Translations under genes and position numbers: made by a program
NCBI GenBank assembly: GCA_965120355.1
Contig: CBCPMX010000125.1
Coordinates: forward strand, 1-48,223
DNA from: CBCPMX01 sp965120355
GTDB taxonomy: Bacteria > Bacillota > Clostridia > Oscillospirales > Oscillospiraceae
Direction: 5' to 3'
DNA: 48,223 nucleotides
Notes under the pieces: generated by a model
Seen by the model: only the letters and a program-made list of their open reading frames with translations
What the model was told of the DNA's origin: nothing
Databases searched by the model: none
In this document: positions 8,037 through 15,610 of the stretch, piece by piece
Position numbering within the stretch: position 1 is the stretch's first letter
How the letters are laid out: each line of letters opens with the position of its first letter

Positions 8037-10187
8037 ATGAACCACATTTTAAAAAAAGTCCTGTCCCTGACAACCTGTGCCCTGCTGGGCGCAATCCCAG
8101 GCCCTGATGGTCCTGGCGGTCCCGGCGGCCCCGGTGGTCCCGGCGGCCCTGGCGGCCCTGGTGGTCCCGGCGGCCCTCCGCCCTTTGCGCCCGCTGCGCC
8201 TGCTGCACCGCAGGAGCTGTCGGATTGGGAGGGCGTCGCCGATCAGGAAGCCGCAGGTATGGTTTACAAACTGAAGCTGATGGAAGCCGCCCAGGTAGAT
8301 GGCAAGTTCCTGTTCCAGCCCGATGCGCCCTTCTCCCACGAGGACATGACGGCAGCTGTGGGCAAGGCGGCGAATCTGCTCCAGTGCAAGCCCGAAGAGC
8401 TGGAGTCTCACTTTCACTTTACGCCGCCCTTGAATAAAGCGCAGGCGGCCCGCGTACTTTTCGACGCCATGGCAGCCTGTGGGCTGACGGTGATTTCCGA
8501 ATCCGTGGCGGCAGAGTCCTATGTAATTCCCGCTGGGGCAACGCTGGTAGCGCCTGCGGGCAAGCAGGTGACGCTGACTGTAGACGGTATCGAAACCCGC
8601 CCAGCGCCCGGCACCTACACTGGCGATGTGCGCCTGACTGTCACCGACGACTATGTCATTTCCAATATGGGCAACAGCTACTTCACCCGCACCGGCGCCT
8701 ATATCAACGGCGGCTATGTGCCGGAGAAGTCCGTTTCCGCCGCCATCAAAGCCGGTTCCATCACAGATACAGAAGCGGTGGGTGTGGTGCTGGAGTCCCA
8801 CAATGACAACTTCAACGGCATCATTGTAGACGGGGATGGAGATTACCTGATCAAGGACTGCAAAATGATTCTAGACGGCCATGGCGGCGATGACTTCGCC
8901 GGCTATGGCGCAGGCATTATGACCACCGGCAACGCCAAGGTCACGATTGACAATGCCCATATCGACACCACCGGCGCCATCCGCACCGCCATCTGGTGCG
9001 GCGGCGCATCCAAGGTTCTCGTAAAAAACACCACCGTTGTGGGTCACGACGGCACAGATCTGAATTTCAAGGCGGGTATGATGAAGGAAGTACCCTGGGT
9101 ACTGGGCCTGAAGGGCAATCTGCGGGCCACCAACGTCCTGGGCGAGTCCAACGTCACCTATTTGAATTCCTCCGTTTCCGCCGAGTACTGGGGTGCGCTG
9201 TCCACAGACAGCTGCCGGCCTGGTTCCAGCCTGACCACCGTCAACACCGATGTGAAGATCACCGGCGACAGCGGCTACGGGTCTTACGCCGACGTGGTAA
9301 TTCGCAACTACTACTACGGCTCCCATTTTGACGTGCCGGACTTCGGCCTGATTGTCGCCTCCGGCGACTGCGGCGCTGCTTTCGGTGCAGCCACCCGGGA
9401 AAACGTAGGCGAATTATATGACGAGCTGCCCGACAGCCGCAAGGACGCCCCCACCGTGGTGGACTCCAAGCGCATGGGCGTCATGTGGCATAAAAACCAG
9501 AACGGCGTGGTCACCGTCAAAGAAGGCACGGTCTTCAACTGCGGCGGCACAGTCTTTGTGGTCAAGTCCGATCCGGCCAAGCCCTGTTATCCGGTGCTGA
9601 ACGTGGACAACGCCGTCCTGAACGCCGGCAACGGCATAATTCTCCACCTGATGGAGAGCGACGACGCTGGCATGGGCACCGGCGGTCCCGGTTCCGACCA
9701 CATGTGGGCGGATCAGTATGTGGTGCCGGAGGTTCAGCCCGTCAAAGACGGCAACGACATCTACAATCCTGCCGCACCCATGACCATGCAGGCCACTTTC
9801 TCCAACATGGAAGTTAAGGGCGACATTTACCACTCCCACTGGACCGCCGGGCAAAATCTGTCCGTATGCCTGGACAATGCCGCCGCCACCGGCGTCATTT
9901 CCGGCGGCGTCCAGCATCACATCAATGCCGCACCCGGAGATGTAATCACCCGAGACCGGTACTATGAGCTGGCCAACGTGGCGGTAGAAGCTGCGCCCAT
10001 CGTCTCCAACGGCGTCCTGCTGACTCTGAAAAACGGCGCGCATTGGACCGTCACCGGTAAAAGCTATCTGAGTTATCTGGCCGTCGGCGAAGGCTGTGCC
10101 GTCAATGGCAAAGTCACTGTCAACGGCGAAGCCGTGGCAGTGGAGGCTGGGAAAGTGTACACCGGCGAGATCATCGCGGAAGCATAA
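8037..10187 (+). CDS. Secreted right-handed beta-helix protein with Gly-Gly-Pro repeat
   Basis: A 716-residue protein. Residues 1-20 look like a short Sec signal peptide (MNHILKK, then a hydrophobic stretch to about 20), followed directly by a collagen-like (GGP) run at 25-48 and a Pro/Ala linker. Residues 58-165 form a helical region resembling an SLH/S-layer-like or EF-type spacer (weak call). From about 165 to the end come many short strands with N/D/G turns (DYVISNMG, YLIKDCKMILDGHGG, VTIDNAHIDTTG, VLVKNTTVVGHDG), the pattern of a parallel beta-helix as in pectate-lyase-like or adhesin proteins. No catalytic motif stands out, so adhesion or glycan binding is as likely as lyase activity. 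No LPXTG anchor. Strong promoter and terminator; single-gene unit. Confidence 0.75.
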   Translation: MNHILKKVLSLTTCALLGAIPGPDGPGGPGGPGGPGGPGGPGGPGGPPPFAPAAPAAPQELSDWEGVADQEAAGMVYKLKLMEAAQVDGKFLFQPDAPFSHEDMTAAVGKAANLLQCKPEELESHFHFTPPLNKAQAARVLFDAMAACGLTVISESVAAESYVIPAGATLVAPAGKQVTLTVDGIETRPAPGTYTGDVRLTVTDDYVISNMGNSYFTRTGAYINGGYVPEKSVSAAIKAGSITDTEAVGVVLESHNDNFNGIIVDGDGDYLIKDCKMILDGHGGDDFAGYGAGIMTTGNAKVTIDNAHIDTTGAIRTAIWCGGASKVLVKNTTVVGHDGTDLNFKAGMMKEVPWVLGLKGNLRATNVLGESNVTYLNSSVSAEYWGALSTDSCRPGSSLTTVNTDVKITGDSGYGSYADVVIRNYYYGSHFDVPDFGLIVASGDCGAAFGAATRENVGELYDELPDSRKDAPTVVDSKRMGVMWHKNQNGVVTVKEGTVFNCGGTVFVVKSDPAKPCYPVLNVDNAVLNAGNGIILHLMESDDAGMGTGGPGSDHMWADQYVVPEVQPVKDGNDIYNPAAPMTMQATFSNMEVKGDIYHSHWTAGQNLSVCLDNAAATGVISGGVQHHINAAPGDVITRDRYYELANVAVEAAPIVSNGVLLTLKNGAHWTVTGKSYLSYLAVGEGCAVNGKVTVNGEAVAVEAGKVYTGEIIAEA
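8109..8180 (+). repeat. 9-bp tandem repeat encoding (Gly-Gly-Pro)n
   Basis: Eight consecutive 9-bp units of the form GGNCCNGGN run from 8109 to 8180, inside the beta-helix gene at residues 25-48. Units differ mainly at third codon positions. Copy number can change in frame by slippage. Confidence 0.85.
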
Positions 10188-10474
10188 AAGACAACCTGAT
10201 ACGGGAAGGGCACTGCGGAAAATTCCACAGTGCCCTTTTCTTTCATCGAAGTTTCTCTCACACGCCTGGAATCTCTGAGCAGCTTCATACAGGCTATGGC
10301 TGGATCTTTTCGTCCTGCCGTTTTTTGAACAGAAATCCCACCAGGCAGCCAGGAGAAGCAAATACCGTGCGCAGCGTCCAGATACTGAGGCATCAAAAGC
10401 GCCAGGATTTCCTCAATGACAGCAATGATCTCCGGTTGATTGAAAAACAGCTGGCTGCTATCGTCATGCAGCAT
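10073..10474 (-). CDS. Doubtful small ORF or gene remnant
   Basis: The minus-strand ATG at 10474 has a very good AAGGAGG ten nt upstream and opens a 133-codon frame. The first 80 codons are plausible protein (PEIIAVIEEILALLMPQYLDAAHG is helix-like), but the frame then runs antisense through the terminator and the 3' end of the beta-helix gene, which is not credible coding sequence. I do not recognise a family. It may be the surviving 5' end of a lost gene that once diverged from the small gene at 10709. Confidence 0.25.
   Translation of the reverse strand: MLHDDSSQLFFNQPEIIAVIEEILALLMPQYLDAAHGICFSWLPGGISVQKTAGRKDPAIACMKLLRDSRRVRETSMKEKGTVEFSAVPFPYQVVFYASAMISPVYTFPASTATASPLTVTLPLTAQPSPTAR
10205..10243 (+). 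terminator. Terminator of the beta-helix gene
   Basis: GAAGGGCACTG (10205-10215) pairs with CAGTGCCCTTTTC (10228-10240), continuing as TTT. Confidence 0.85.
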
Positions 10475-10603
10475 GGGCTTTGCGCCTCCTTCTTGTAAAT
10501 TTTCGCGCTCAACGGGATAAATGTAAATTTTATTATCGATATAGTAAATTTAAATGTCTAAATCATCCGATTTATGTGGATTTTTATTTGTGCAAAACTG
10601 CCT

Positions 10604-10638
10604 TTGCATTTCCTTTTTATATTTAGTATACTAAATAT
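10604..10638 (+). promoter_or_regulatory. Promoter with a perfect 20-bp palindrome over the -10 box
   Basis: TTGCAT (10604-10609), 17-bp spacer and TATACT (10627-10632). The -10 box lies within the perfect palindrome ATATTTAGTATACTAAATAT (10619-10638), the position of a repressor operator. About 100 bp upstream, GTAAATTT occurs twice (near 10520 and 10547) in an AT-rich tract that may hold further sites for the divergent ORF. The binding protein is unknown. Confidence 0.65.
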
Positions 10639-10708
10639 ATAGCACGAGGCGGCATCCGACAGCAGGTCGTTCAGATGCCCCATCACTGCCGAAAAGGAGG
10701 AACATGCA

Positions 10709-10948
10709 ATGAAACGAGTCAAAGCGGCATGTATCTGTCAGACGCTGCACTTTATGGTCAAGGAAGAACTGGGGCGGGAATTTGCAGCCAAACAGGTGCA
10801 GGAGGATGTGGCGCACTATAAGCGTACATTGGAGCGCAACCGCACCCAATATAAAATCGTGGATGAACAGCTCCAGGAAGACGGTTCCGTAATCCTGAAG
10901 GTCATCAAGCAGTACAACCAGTGCCCCGTGGGAACGTATCTGGACTAA
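10709..10948 (+). CDS. Small conserved protein of unknown function
   Basis: A 79-residue soluble protein starting MKRVKAACICQTLHF and ending NQCPVGTYLD, with a charged central helix (VQEDVAHYKRTLERNRTQYKIVDEQ is split by a turn) and a strand pair (SVILKVIKQYN). AAGGAGG lies 8 nt before the ATG. It has a helix-strand-strand composition and three Cys residues (two in the CIC motif at 8-10). I believe similar short proteins occur in other Clostridia, but I know no function. It is a single gene under a palindrome-covered promoter, so expression is probably tightly switched. Confidence 0.7.
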   Translation: MKRVKAACICQTLHFMVKEELGREFAAKQVQEDVAHYKRTLERNRTQYKIVDEQLQEDGSVILKVIKQYNQCPVGTYLD

Positions 10949-10965
10949 TCCGTTACAGACAACAC

Positions 10966-11001
10966 ATGCGCCGCCAGGAGGATTTCCTCCTGGCGGCGCA
11001 T
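10966..11001. repeat. Long GC-rich inverted repeat (terminator-like)
   Basis: ATGCGCCGCCAGGAGGA (10966-10982) is fully complementary to TCCTCCTGGCGGCGCAT (10985-11001). It lies between the small gene and the convergent ABC operon. Neither side has a clear U-tract, so it may terminate weakly or protect 3' ends. Confidence 0.6.
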
Positions 11002-11130
11002 CCGCTTGTCAAAAAACAGCTTTGCCGGCTTTTCATAAAGTGAAACGCCAACTATTTGCCTGGGCTTTACACCCCTATGCGAAGTTTCCAGCAGTCCGAT
11101 GCGTGAGCACTTTCTCCGGCGGCGCGCAGT

Positions 11131-11925
11131 TCATCCGAGAATCATGCGGTCATTGGCAAAATCCTCGCCGGAAGCTGTCGTAAACTTTTCCAAAAGATGT
11201 TCCACCGTCAGTTTCTTCTTCTCTTCGCCGGAAATGTCCAGAATAATCTGGCCGTCCTTCATCATAATCAGGCGGTTTCCATGGACGATGGCATCTTTCA
11301 TATTGTGGGTGATCATCAGGGTCGTGAGATTGTCCCGGCGGACAATCTTTTCCGTGGCCTCCAGCACTTTGGCGGCGGTCTTGGGATCCAGGGCGGCAGT
11401 GTGCTCGTCCAGCAGCAACAGTTTGGGCTTTACCAAGCTGGCCATCAGCAGCGTCAGCGCCTGGCGCTGGCCGCCGGACAGCAGTCCCACCTTGGTGGTC
11501 AGCCGGTCCTCCAACCCCAGATCCAGAATTTTCAGCAGCTCGCGGTATTCCTCCCGCTCGGCCTTGGTGATGCCGGGGCGGAGGGTACGGCGCCGGCCGC
11601 GGCGTTTGGCCAGAGCCAGATTTTCTTCAATCTGCATGGTGGCGGCAGTTCCCATCATGGGATCCTGAAACACCCTGCCAATATATTTGGCCCGCTTGTG
11701 CTCTGCCAGATTGGTAACGTCCACCCCGTCGATGGTAATGCGGCCGCTGTCCACGGGGAACACGCCGGCCACCACGTTGAGCATGGTGCTTTTGCCCGCG
11801 CCATTGCCGCCGATGACCGTGACAAAGTCTCCTTCATTCAAATGGAGAGAGACATCGCTTAATGCGGTCTTTTCATTGACCGTCCCCAAGTTAAAAGTCT
11901 TATAGATATTCTGTACGTCAAGCAT
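11131..11925 (-). CDS. ABC transporter ATP-binding protein (TrpXYZ-like uptake system)
   Basis: A 264-residue ATPase subunit with Walker A GGNGAGKST (39-47), signature LLSGGQRQ and Walker B LLLLDEHTAALD. The DEHTAALDPKTA form is typical of the ATPases that pair with BMP/TrpX-type amino-acid uptake systems. I start at ATG 11925 (MLDVQNIYKTF) and reject a longer 26-residue frame-open extension that lies inside the permease gene. The start overlaps the permease stop by 8 nt, so the two are translationally coupled. It energises import by the permease at 11918-12841 for the lipoprotein encoded at 12959-14050. Confidence 0.9.
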   Translation of the reverse strand: MLDVQNIYKTFNLGTVNEKTALSDVSLHLNEGDFVTVIGGNGAGKSTMLNVVAGVFPVDSGRITIDGVDVTNLAEHKRAKYIGRVFQDPMMGTAATMQIEENLALAKRRGRRRTLRPGITKAEREEYRELLKILDLGLEDRLTTKVGLLSGGQRQALTLLMASLVKPKLLLLDEHTAALDPKTAAKVLEATEKIVRRDNLTTLMITHNMKDAIVHGNRLIMMKDGQIILDISGEEKKKLTVEHLLEKFTTASGEDFANDRMILG

Positions 11926-12841
11926 TGCGGACAGCTCCCTTCTTTGCGCCCTTGGAGAAGAACTTGCTCTTCCAGTAGGGAATGGACAGGAACACTGCCA
12001 CAATGAGCGCGGTGATGAGCTTCATGTCATCCGTGTTCAGGCCGGCCCAAATGACCACCTGATACACCAGATAGTAGATGATCGCCCCAAAAGCCACTGC
12101 CAACAGCTTCAGGGCAAAATTATGAAACACCTTGGAAAAGAGCACCTCGCCGATGATAACAGCGGCCAGGCCGATGACAATTGCGCCGCGGCCCATGTTG
12201 ACGTCGGCAAACCCCTGATACTGCGCCAACAGAGCGGAAGACAGGGCCACCAGCCCGTTGGAGACCATCAACCCCAGCACTTTGGTGAAGTTGGTGTTGA
12301 TGCCCTGCGCCCGGGCCATGCTTAAATTGGCGCCGGTAGCCCGCAAAGAAGAGCCCAGCTCCGTGCCAAAGAACCAATACAGCAGAGCAATGATCACCAC
12401 AATGAACACACCACAGATAAAAATGGGGTTGCTGACATTCAGTGCCCGAATGTTGCGCTGGGAAATGAGCAGGTCATACTGCACGGAACTGACCGGTTGA
12501 TTGGCCTGGCCCATAATGCGCAGGTTGACGGAGTACAGGGCCAGCTGCGTCAGTATACCAGCCAGAATCGCGGGAATGCCGCACAGGGTGTGGAACAGTC
12601 CCGTAACCAGCCCGGCTAACATCCCGGCGCAGAATGCGCCCAGCAAGGCTACCCAAACGTTGGCTCCCGCCATCGTGAGCATAATGAAAGTCGCGCCGCC
12701 GGTACACATGGTGCCGTCCACCGTCAGATCGGCCACGTCCAGAATTTTGTAGGTAATATAAACACCGATCGCCATAATCCCCCATATGAGGCCCTGGGCG
12801 GCCACACCCGGCAAGGCGTTGACCAGACTCATGATGTTCAA
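11918..12841 (-). CDS. ABC transporter permease (TrpXYZ-like)
   Basis: A polytopic permease of about 307 residues, with eight or nine predicted membrane segments, resembling the BPD_transp_2 permeases of tryptophan/tyrosine-type systems (LDVADLTVDGTMCTGGA near the N-terminus; GRGAIVIGLAAVIIGEVL in the middle, a family hallmark). The start is ambiguous: an ATG at 12856 has no RBS, but the codons after it contain GGGAGGA, ideally spaced (about 6 nt) for a TTG start at 12841, which I choose. Its 3' end overlaps the ATPase gene. It is separated from the binding-protein gene by a hairpin that may lower its expression. Confidence 0.88.
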   Translation of the reverse strand: MNIMSLVNALPGVAAQGLIWGIMAIGVYITYKILDVADLTVDGTMCTGGATFIMLTMAGANVWVALLGAFCAGMLAGLVTGLFHTLCGIPAILAGILTQLALYSVNLRIMGQANQPVSSVQYDLLISQRNIRALNVSNPIFICGVFIVVIIALLYWFFGTELGSSLRATGANLSMARAQGINTNFTKVLGLMVSNGLVALSSALLAQYQGFADVNMGRGAIVIGLAAVIIGEVLFSKVFHNFALKLLAVAFGAIIYYLVYQVVIWAGLNTDDMKLITALIVAVFLSIPYWKSKFFSKGAKKGAVRNA

Positions 12842-12901
12842 ATAAATTCCTCCCATAGCTTAACGAAAAGCAAAAATGTGTACAATCCTTATTAGTATAG
12901 C

Positions 12902-12936
12902 AAAAAAGAGCGGAAAAGGAAAGTCCCATTCCGCCC
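12902..12936 (-). terminator. Intra-operon hairpin with U-tract after the binding-protein gene
   Basis: On the minus strand, GGGCGGAA pairs with TTCCGCTC (one G-U pair), followed by TTTTTTG. Placed between the binding-protein and permease genes, it probably gives partial termination, so more lipoprotein is made than membrane subunits. Confidence 0.6.
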
Positions 12937-12958
12937 TTTTGTGCAGTAATTTTATGAA

Positions 12959-14050
12959 TTACTCAGCGTCAATCGCCTCGTAGCCATCGGGAGGTGTCAG
13001 GCCCAAAGCTTCGCAGATGGTAGCGTTGTACTTAGGGGTGAACTGGGGCGCATACTGGATCTCCATGGTGGCGGGATCAGCGCCGTTGACCAGAATTTCA
13101 TAGGCCATCTCACCGGTGGTGTAACCAATATCATAATAGCTGATCGTCAGGGTCGCCACACCGCAGCCGGAGCAGATGCCCTCTTCCCCTGCGATAATGG
13201 GCGTCTCAGTGTCCAAAGCAATATTGCCGATGAGGTCCGCATAAGACGCGCAGGTGTTGTCGGTGGGAATATAGACCACATCGCTGTTGGAGCAGGCGGT
13301 GGTGGCCACAGCAGACAAGTCGTTGGAGTCAGAGAACGAGTACTGTGTACAGGTAAGGCCAGCCTCCTCCAAATAAGCCTGGACAGTGTCTACCTGGTAC
13401 TGGCTATTGGGCTCGGCAGAGCAGTAGAGCAGGCCCACGGTCTGGGCGTCGGGGAACCACTCCTGAACCATGGCAGCCTGCTGATCCAGCGGGGCCAGGT
13501 CGGAAGTACCGGAGACGTTGAGGCCAGTGGTGCCACTGAAGTCATCAATGCCCAGGGCTACGCCATATTCGGTGATAGAAGTTCCCAGAATGGGGATGTC
13601 GCCGGTGGCGGCCACAGCGGCCTGCAGAGCGGTGGTGCCGTTGGCCATGATCAGATCCACGCTGGAGGAGACAAAGTCGCCCACAATGGTCGAGCAGTTG
13701 GCGGTGTCGCCGGAAGCGTTCTGATAGTCAAAGGTCACCGCGTCGCCCAACAGCTCCGTCAGCGCATCCTGGAAGCCCTGGGTGGCGGCGTCCAGCGCGT
13801 CATGCTGCATCTGCTGGATGATGCCGATGGTGTAGGTCTGGCCGCTGGTATCCGTGCCGGAAGCGGCCTCTTCCGATTCGGCGGACTCAGTGGATTCGCT
13901 GGGCTCGGCAGACTCGGTGGACGTACTCTGCGAATCTTCGGATGCGCTGGACGCAGTCTCAGACTCGGTGCTGCTGCTGCCGCAGGCAGCCAGTGACAGC
14001 ATCATGGCCATCGCAAGAAGCAGCGCCAAAAGTTTCTTTGTATTCTTCAT
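12959..14050 (-). CDS. ABC transporter substrate-binding lipoprotein (TrpX-like, ABC_sub_bind family)
   Basis: A 363-residue lipoprotein: signal peptide with lipobox LAAC (Cys23), a Ser/Glu/Thr linker to about residue 70, then a two-lobe periplasmic-binding fold starting YTIGIIQQMQHDALDAATQGF. The motifs SVDLIMANGTTALQAA, IPILGTSITEYG and VVYIPTDN match the family linked to tryptophan or tyrosine uptake. Gene order (binding protein, permease, ATPase) matches trpXYZ. Substrate specificity is inferred from the family and is not proven; no T-box is visible. A near-consensus promoter lies 130 nt upstream, with a foldable leader between. AGGAGG precedes the ATG by about 9 nt. Confidence 0.9.
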   Translation of the reverse strand: MKNTKKLLALLLAMAMMLSLAACGSSSTESETASSASEDSQSTSTESAEPSESTESAESEEAASGTDTSGQTYTIGIIQQMQHDALDAATQGFQDALTELLGDAVTFDYQNASGDTANCSTIVGDFVSSSVDLIMANGTTALQAAVAATGDIPILGTSITEYGVALGIDDFSGTTGLNVSGTSDLAPLDQQAAMVQEWFPDAQTVGLLYCSAEPNSQYQVDTVQAYLEEAGLTCTQYSFSDSNDLSAVATTACSNSDVVYIPTDNTCASYADLIGNIALDTETPIIAGEEGICSGCGVATLTISYYDIGYTTGEMAYEILVNGADPATMEIQYAPQFTPKYNATICEALGLTPPDGYEAIDAE

Positions 14051-14068
14051 GATGACAATTCCTCCTGT

Positions 14069-14137
14069 TTTGCGCCCAAGGTCTGGGGCCCTGTCCAGGC
14101 ATTCCGTCTGTATCCGTGATTGCCGGTTTCCCGCAAA
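14069..14137 (-). other. Candidate structured 5' leader of the TrpXYZ-like operon
   Basis: In the roughly 120-nt leader, TTTGCG (14132-14137 on the complement) can pair with CGCAAA (14069-14074), closing a domain that holds GGCA/TGCC and CTGG/CCAG stems. The 3' side of the closing helix ends just before the AGGAGG, so folding could affect translation. It matches no riboswitch class I know. Confidence 0.35.
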
Positions 14138-14178
14138 TCCTCCAGGCGCACTTTGACACTTTCGTGTGTTACAGCGGT

Positions 14179-14207
14179 ATTATAGTGCAGTCCCTGCCAT
14201 AAGTCAA
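14179..14207 (-). promoter_or_regulatory. Promoter of the TrpXYZ-like operon
   Basis: On the minus strand, TTGACT (14202-14207), 17-bp spacer, TATAAT (14179-14184). Confidence 0.85.
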
Positions 14208-14562
14208 TCCGGAAAATGCTGAAATCCACCGGGGGAAACCGGCGCAGTTTCGTTGTACTTTACAAAAACTTGTGATTTCGTCCTTCGGCGTATGGGGTGT
14301 CCGCCGCGTGTGAAAAAGATACATGCCAGGCGCGCAGCGCCCCAGCGTGTCAAAAAAGCCTCGCAGAGTTCCGCCGTCCGCAGACGGCGGAATCAAATCT
14401 CAATCGTTTTTCCGGCGGCGTGTACTCCGGAAAAACACTTTGCGCGGAGCGGAGTGTCGAATCGTCCGCCGGAGGCGGACGACCGAGGCGCGCAGCGCAG
14501 CGAAGCCCCTTGTCAAAAACGGCCTTGGCCCTTTTTTGACAGTCTGAGGCGCGCAGCGCCCA
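14208..14562. repeat. Intergenic array of five hairpins with repeated GGCGCGCAGCGC motif
   Basis: No gene is credible here. The 12-mer GGCGCGCAGCGC occurs at 14329, 14487 and 14548, each near a TGTCAAAAA or TTTTTTGACA tract. Between them lie consecutive hairpins: TTCCGCCGTC/GACGGCGGAA (14369-14392), GTTTTTCCGG/CCGGAAAAAC (14406-14436), ACACT/AGTGT (about 14435-14458), TCGTCCGCC/GGCGGACGA (14462-14482), and a U-tract terminator-like hairpin TGTCAAAAACGGCC/GGCCCTTTTTTGACA (14511-14541). It resembles an interspersed REP/MITE-like element, and its end abuts the stop codon of the P1 peptidase gene, so it also serves as that gene's terminator. Confidence 0.65.
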
Positions 14563-15534
14563 TCAGAGATCTGCCGGCAAATCCGCCGCACTGAGATAGC
14601 CGCACATGCCATGGGCTGCCCGGACCGCGCGGCCAATGGCCTTGCCCATCACATAGGCGGCCAGGGTTCCGACCACATTCACATCTGCCTGCGCATGTCC
14701 CACAGACAGGGCATAGATGGAATCGCCGTCCGCCGTGGTGTGGACGGGCCGGATGGCACGGGCGTAGCCGTTGTGGGCCATGGCGGCAATTTTGTTCATC
14801 TGCGCCTTGGTCAGGGCGCCATTGGTCAACACCGCGCCGATGGTGGTGTTTCCGGTGAAGAGATCATGGGTTCCGGCCACGTCCTGGAGCATCTCCGCCT
14901 CTGAGGAACGCAGGCCGGTGCGGCTCTCATTGAGCATGCCGGCAATCTGTGTCCCGGTGTCAATGTCAAAAATATCGCCCAGGGCGTTGACCGCCACAAT
15001 GGCGCCTACTTTCACTTCCCCCACCTGCACAGCGTAGGTTCCAAGACCGCTCTTCATGGCAAACTGAGGGCCGCGATATTTTCCCACCGTACAGCCCATG
15101 CCGGCACCGACACAGCCTTCCGCCACCGGGCCGCAGGCGGCATTCTCACAGGCCGCATAGGCCATAGCCGCGTCAGGCCGCACAGTCTTGTCTCCAATCA
15201 CCAGATCAAACACACAGGACTGGCAGACCAGCGGCACCTTGGTAACGCCCACATCAAAGCCGATGTTCCGTTCCTCCAGATATTTCATCACGCCGCCGGC
15301 GGCGTCCAGGCCGAAGGCAGAGCCGCCGGAGAGCACCACAGCATGGATGCCCTCTGATGCGGCCAGCGGACTTAGCAGCGGTGTTTCCCGCGAAGCGGGG
15401 CCGCCGCCCCGGATGTCCACGCCAGTGGGGGCGCACACGTCGCATAGAATGACCGTGCAGCCGGTTGCAGCCATTTCGTCGTGGGCATGGCCGACTCGAA
15501 AGCCGCCGACCTCATGTAAAGGGATCTCTTTCAT
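14563..15534 (-). CDS. P1 family peptidase (peptidase S58, DmpA-like aminopeptidase/D-esterase family)
   Basis: About 323 residues of the N-terminal-nucleophile P1 fold. Family features include IRGGGPASRETPLL, VVLSGGSAFGLDAAGGVMKYLEE, GCTVGKYRG and GNTTIGAVLTN; a Thr of the last motif (about residue 230) is the probable nucleophile after self-cleavage. Members hydrolyse N-terminal residues from peptides and amides. Two starts are plausible: TTG at 15546 (AAGGAGG 8 nt upstream) and ATG at 15534 (GAGG about 6 nt upstream, itself made by the TTG-AGG codons). I report the ATG. Cytoplasmic, no signal peptide. Downstream of an ECF S component but separated from it by a terminator. Confidence 0.88.
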   Translation of the reverse strand: MKEIPLHEVGGFRVGHAHDEMAATGCTVILCDVCAPTGVDIRGGGPASRETPLLSPLAASEGIHAVVLSGGSAFGLDAAGGVMKYLEERNIGFDVGVTKVPLVCQSCVFDLVIGDKTVRPDAAMAYAACENAACGPVAEGCVGAGMGCTVGKYRGPQFAMKSGLGTYAVQVGEVKVGAIVAVNALGDIFDIDTGTQIAGMLNESRTGLRSSEAEMLQDVAGTHDLFTGNTTIGAVLTNGALTKAQMNKIAAMAHNGYARAIRPVHTTADGDSIYALSVGHAQADVNVVGTLAAYVMGKAIGRAVRAAHGMCGYLSAADLPADL

Positions 15535-15568
15535 ATAGTTCCTCAACCTGTAAACCTCCTTAAATCAA

Positions 15569-15593
15569 AAGGGGCTGTCTGTGGCAGCCCCTT
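15569..15593 (-). terminator. Terminator after the ECF S-component gene
   Basis: AAGGGGCTG (15569-15577) pairs with CAGCCCCTT (15585-15593). Read on the minus strand it is followed by TTGATTT. Confidence 0.75.
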
Positions 15594-15610
15594 AAAAACG
15601 AGAAATTTGT

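Noticed and set aside
10966..11001. Could the long inverted repeat be an IS terminal repeat?
   Set aside because: Both arms lie 2 bp apart, forming a hairpin, with no transposase or target duplication.
14253..14594. Several overlapping open frames of 75-113 codons in the hairpin array
   Set aside because: All three plus-strand frames and the minus strand are open because the sequence is repetitive and GC-rich; they lack RBSs and normal composition.
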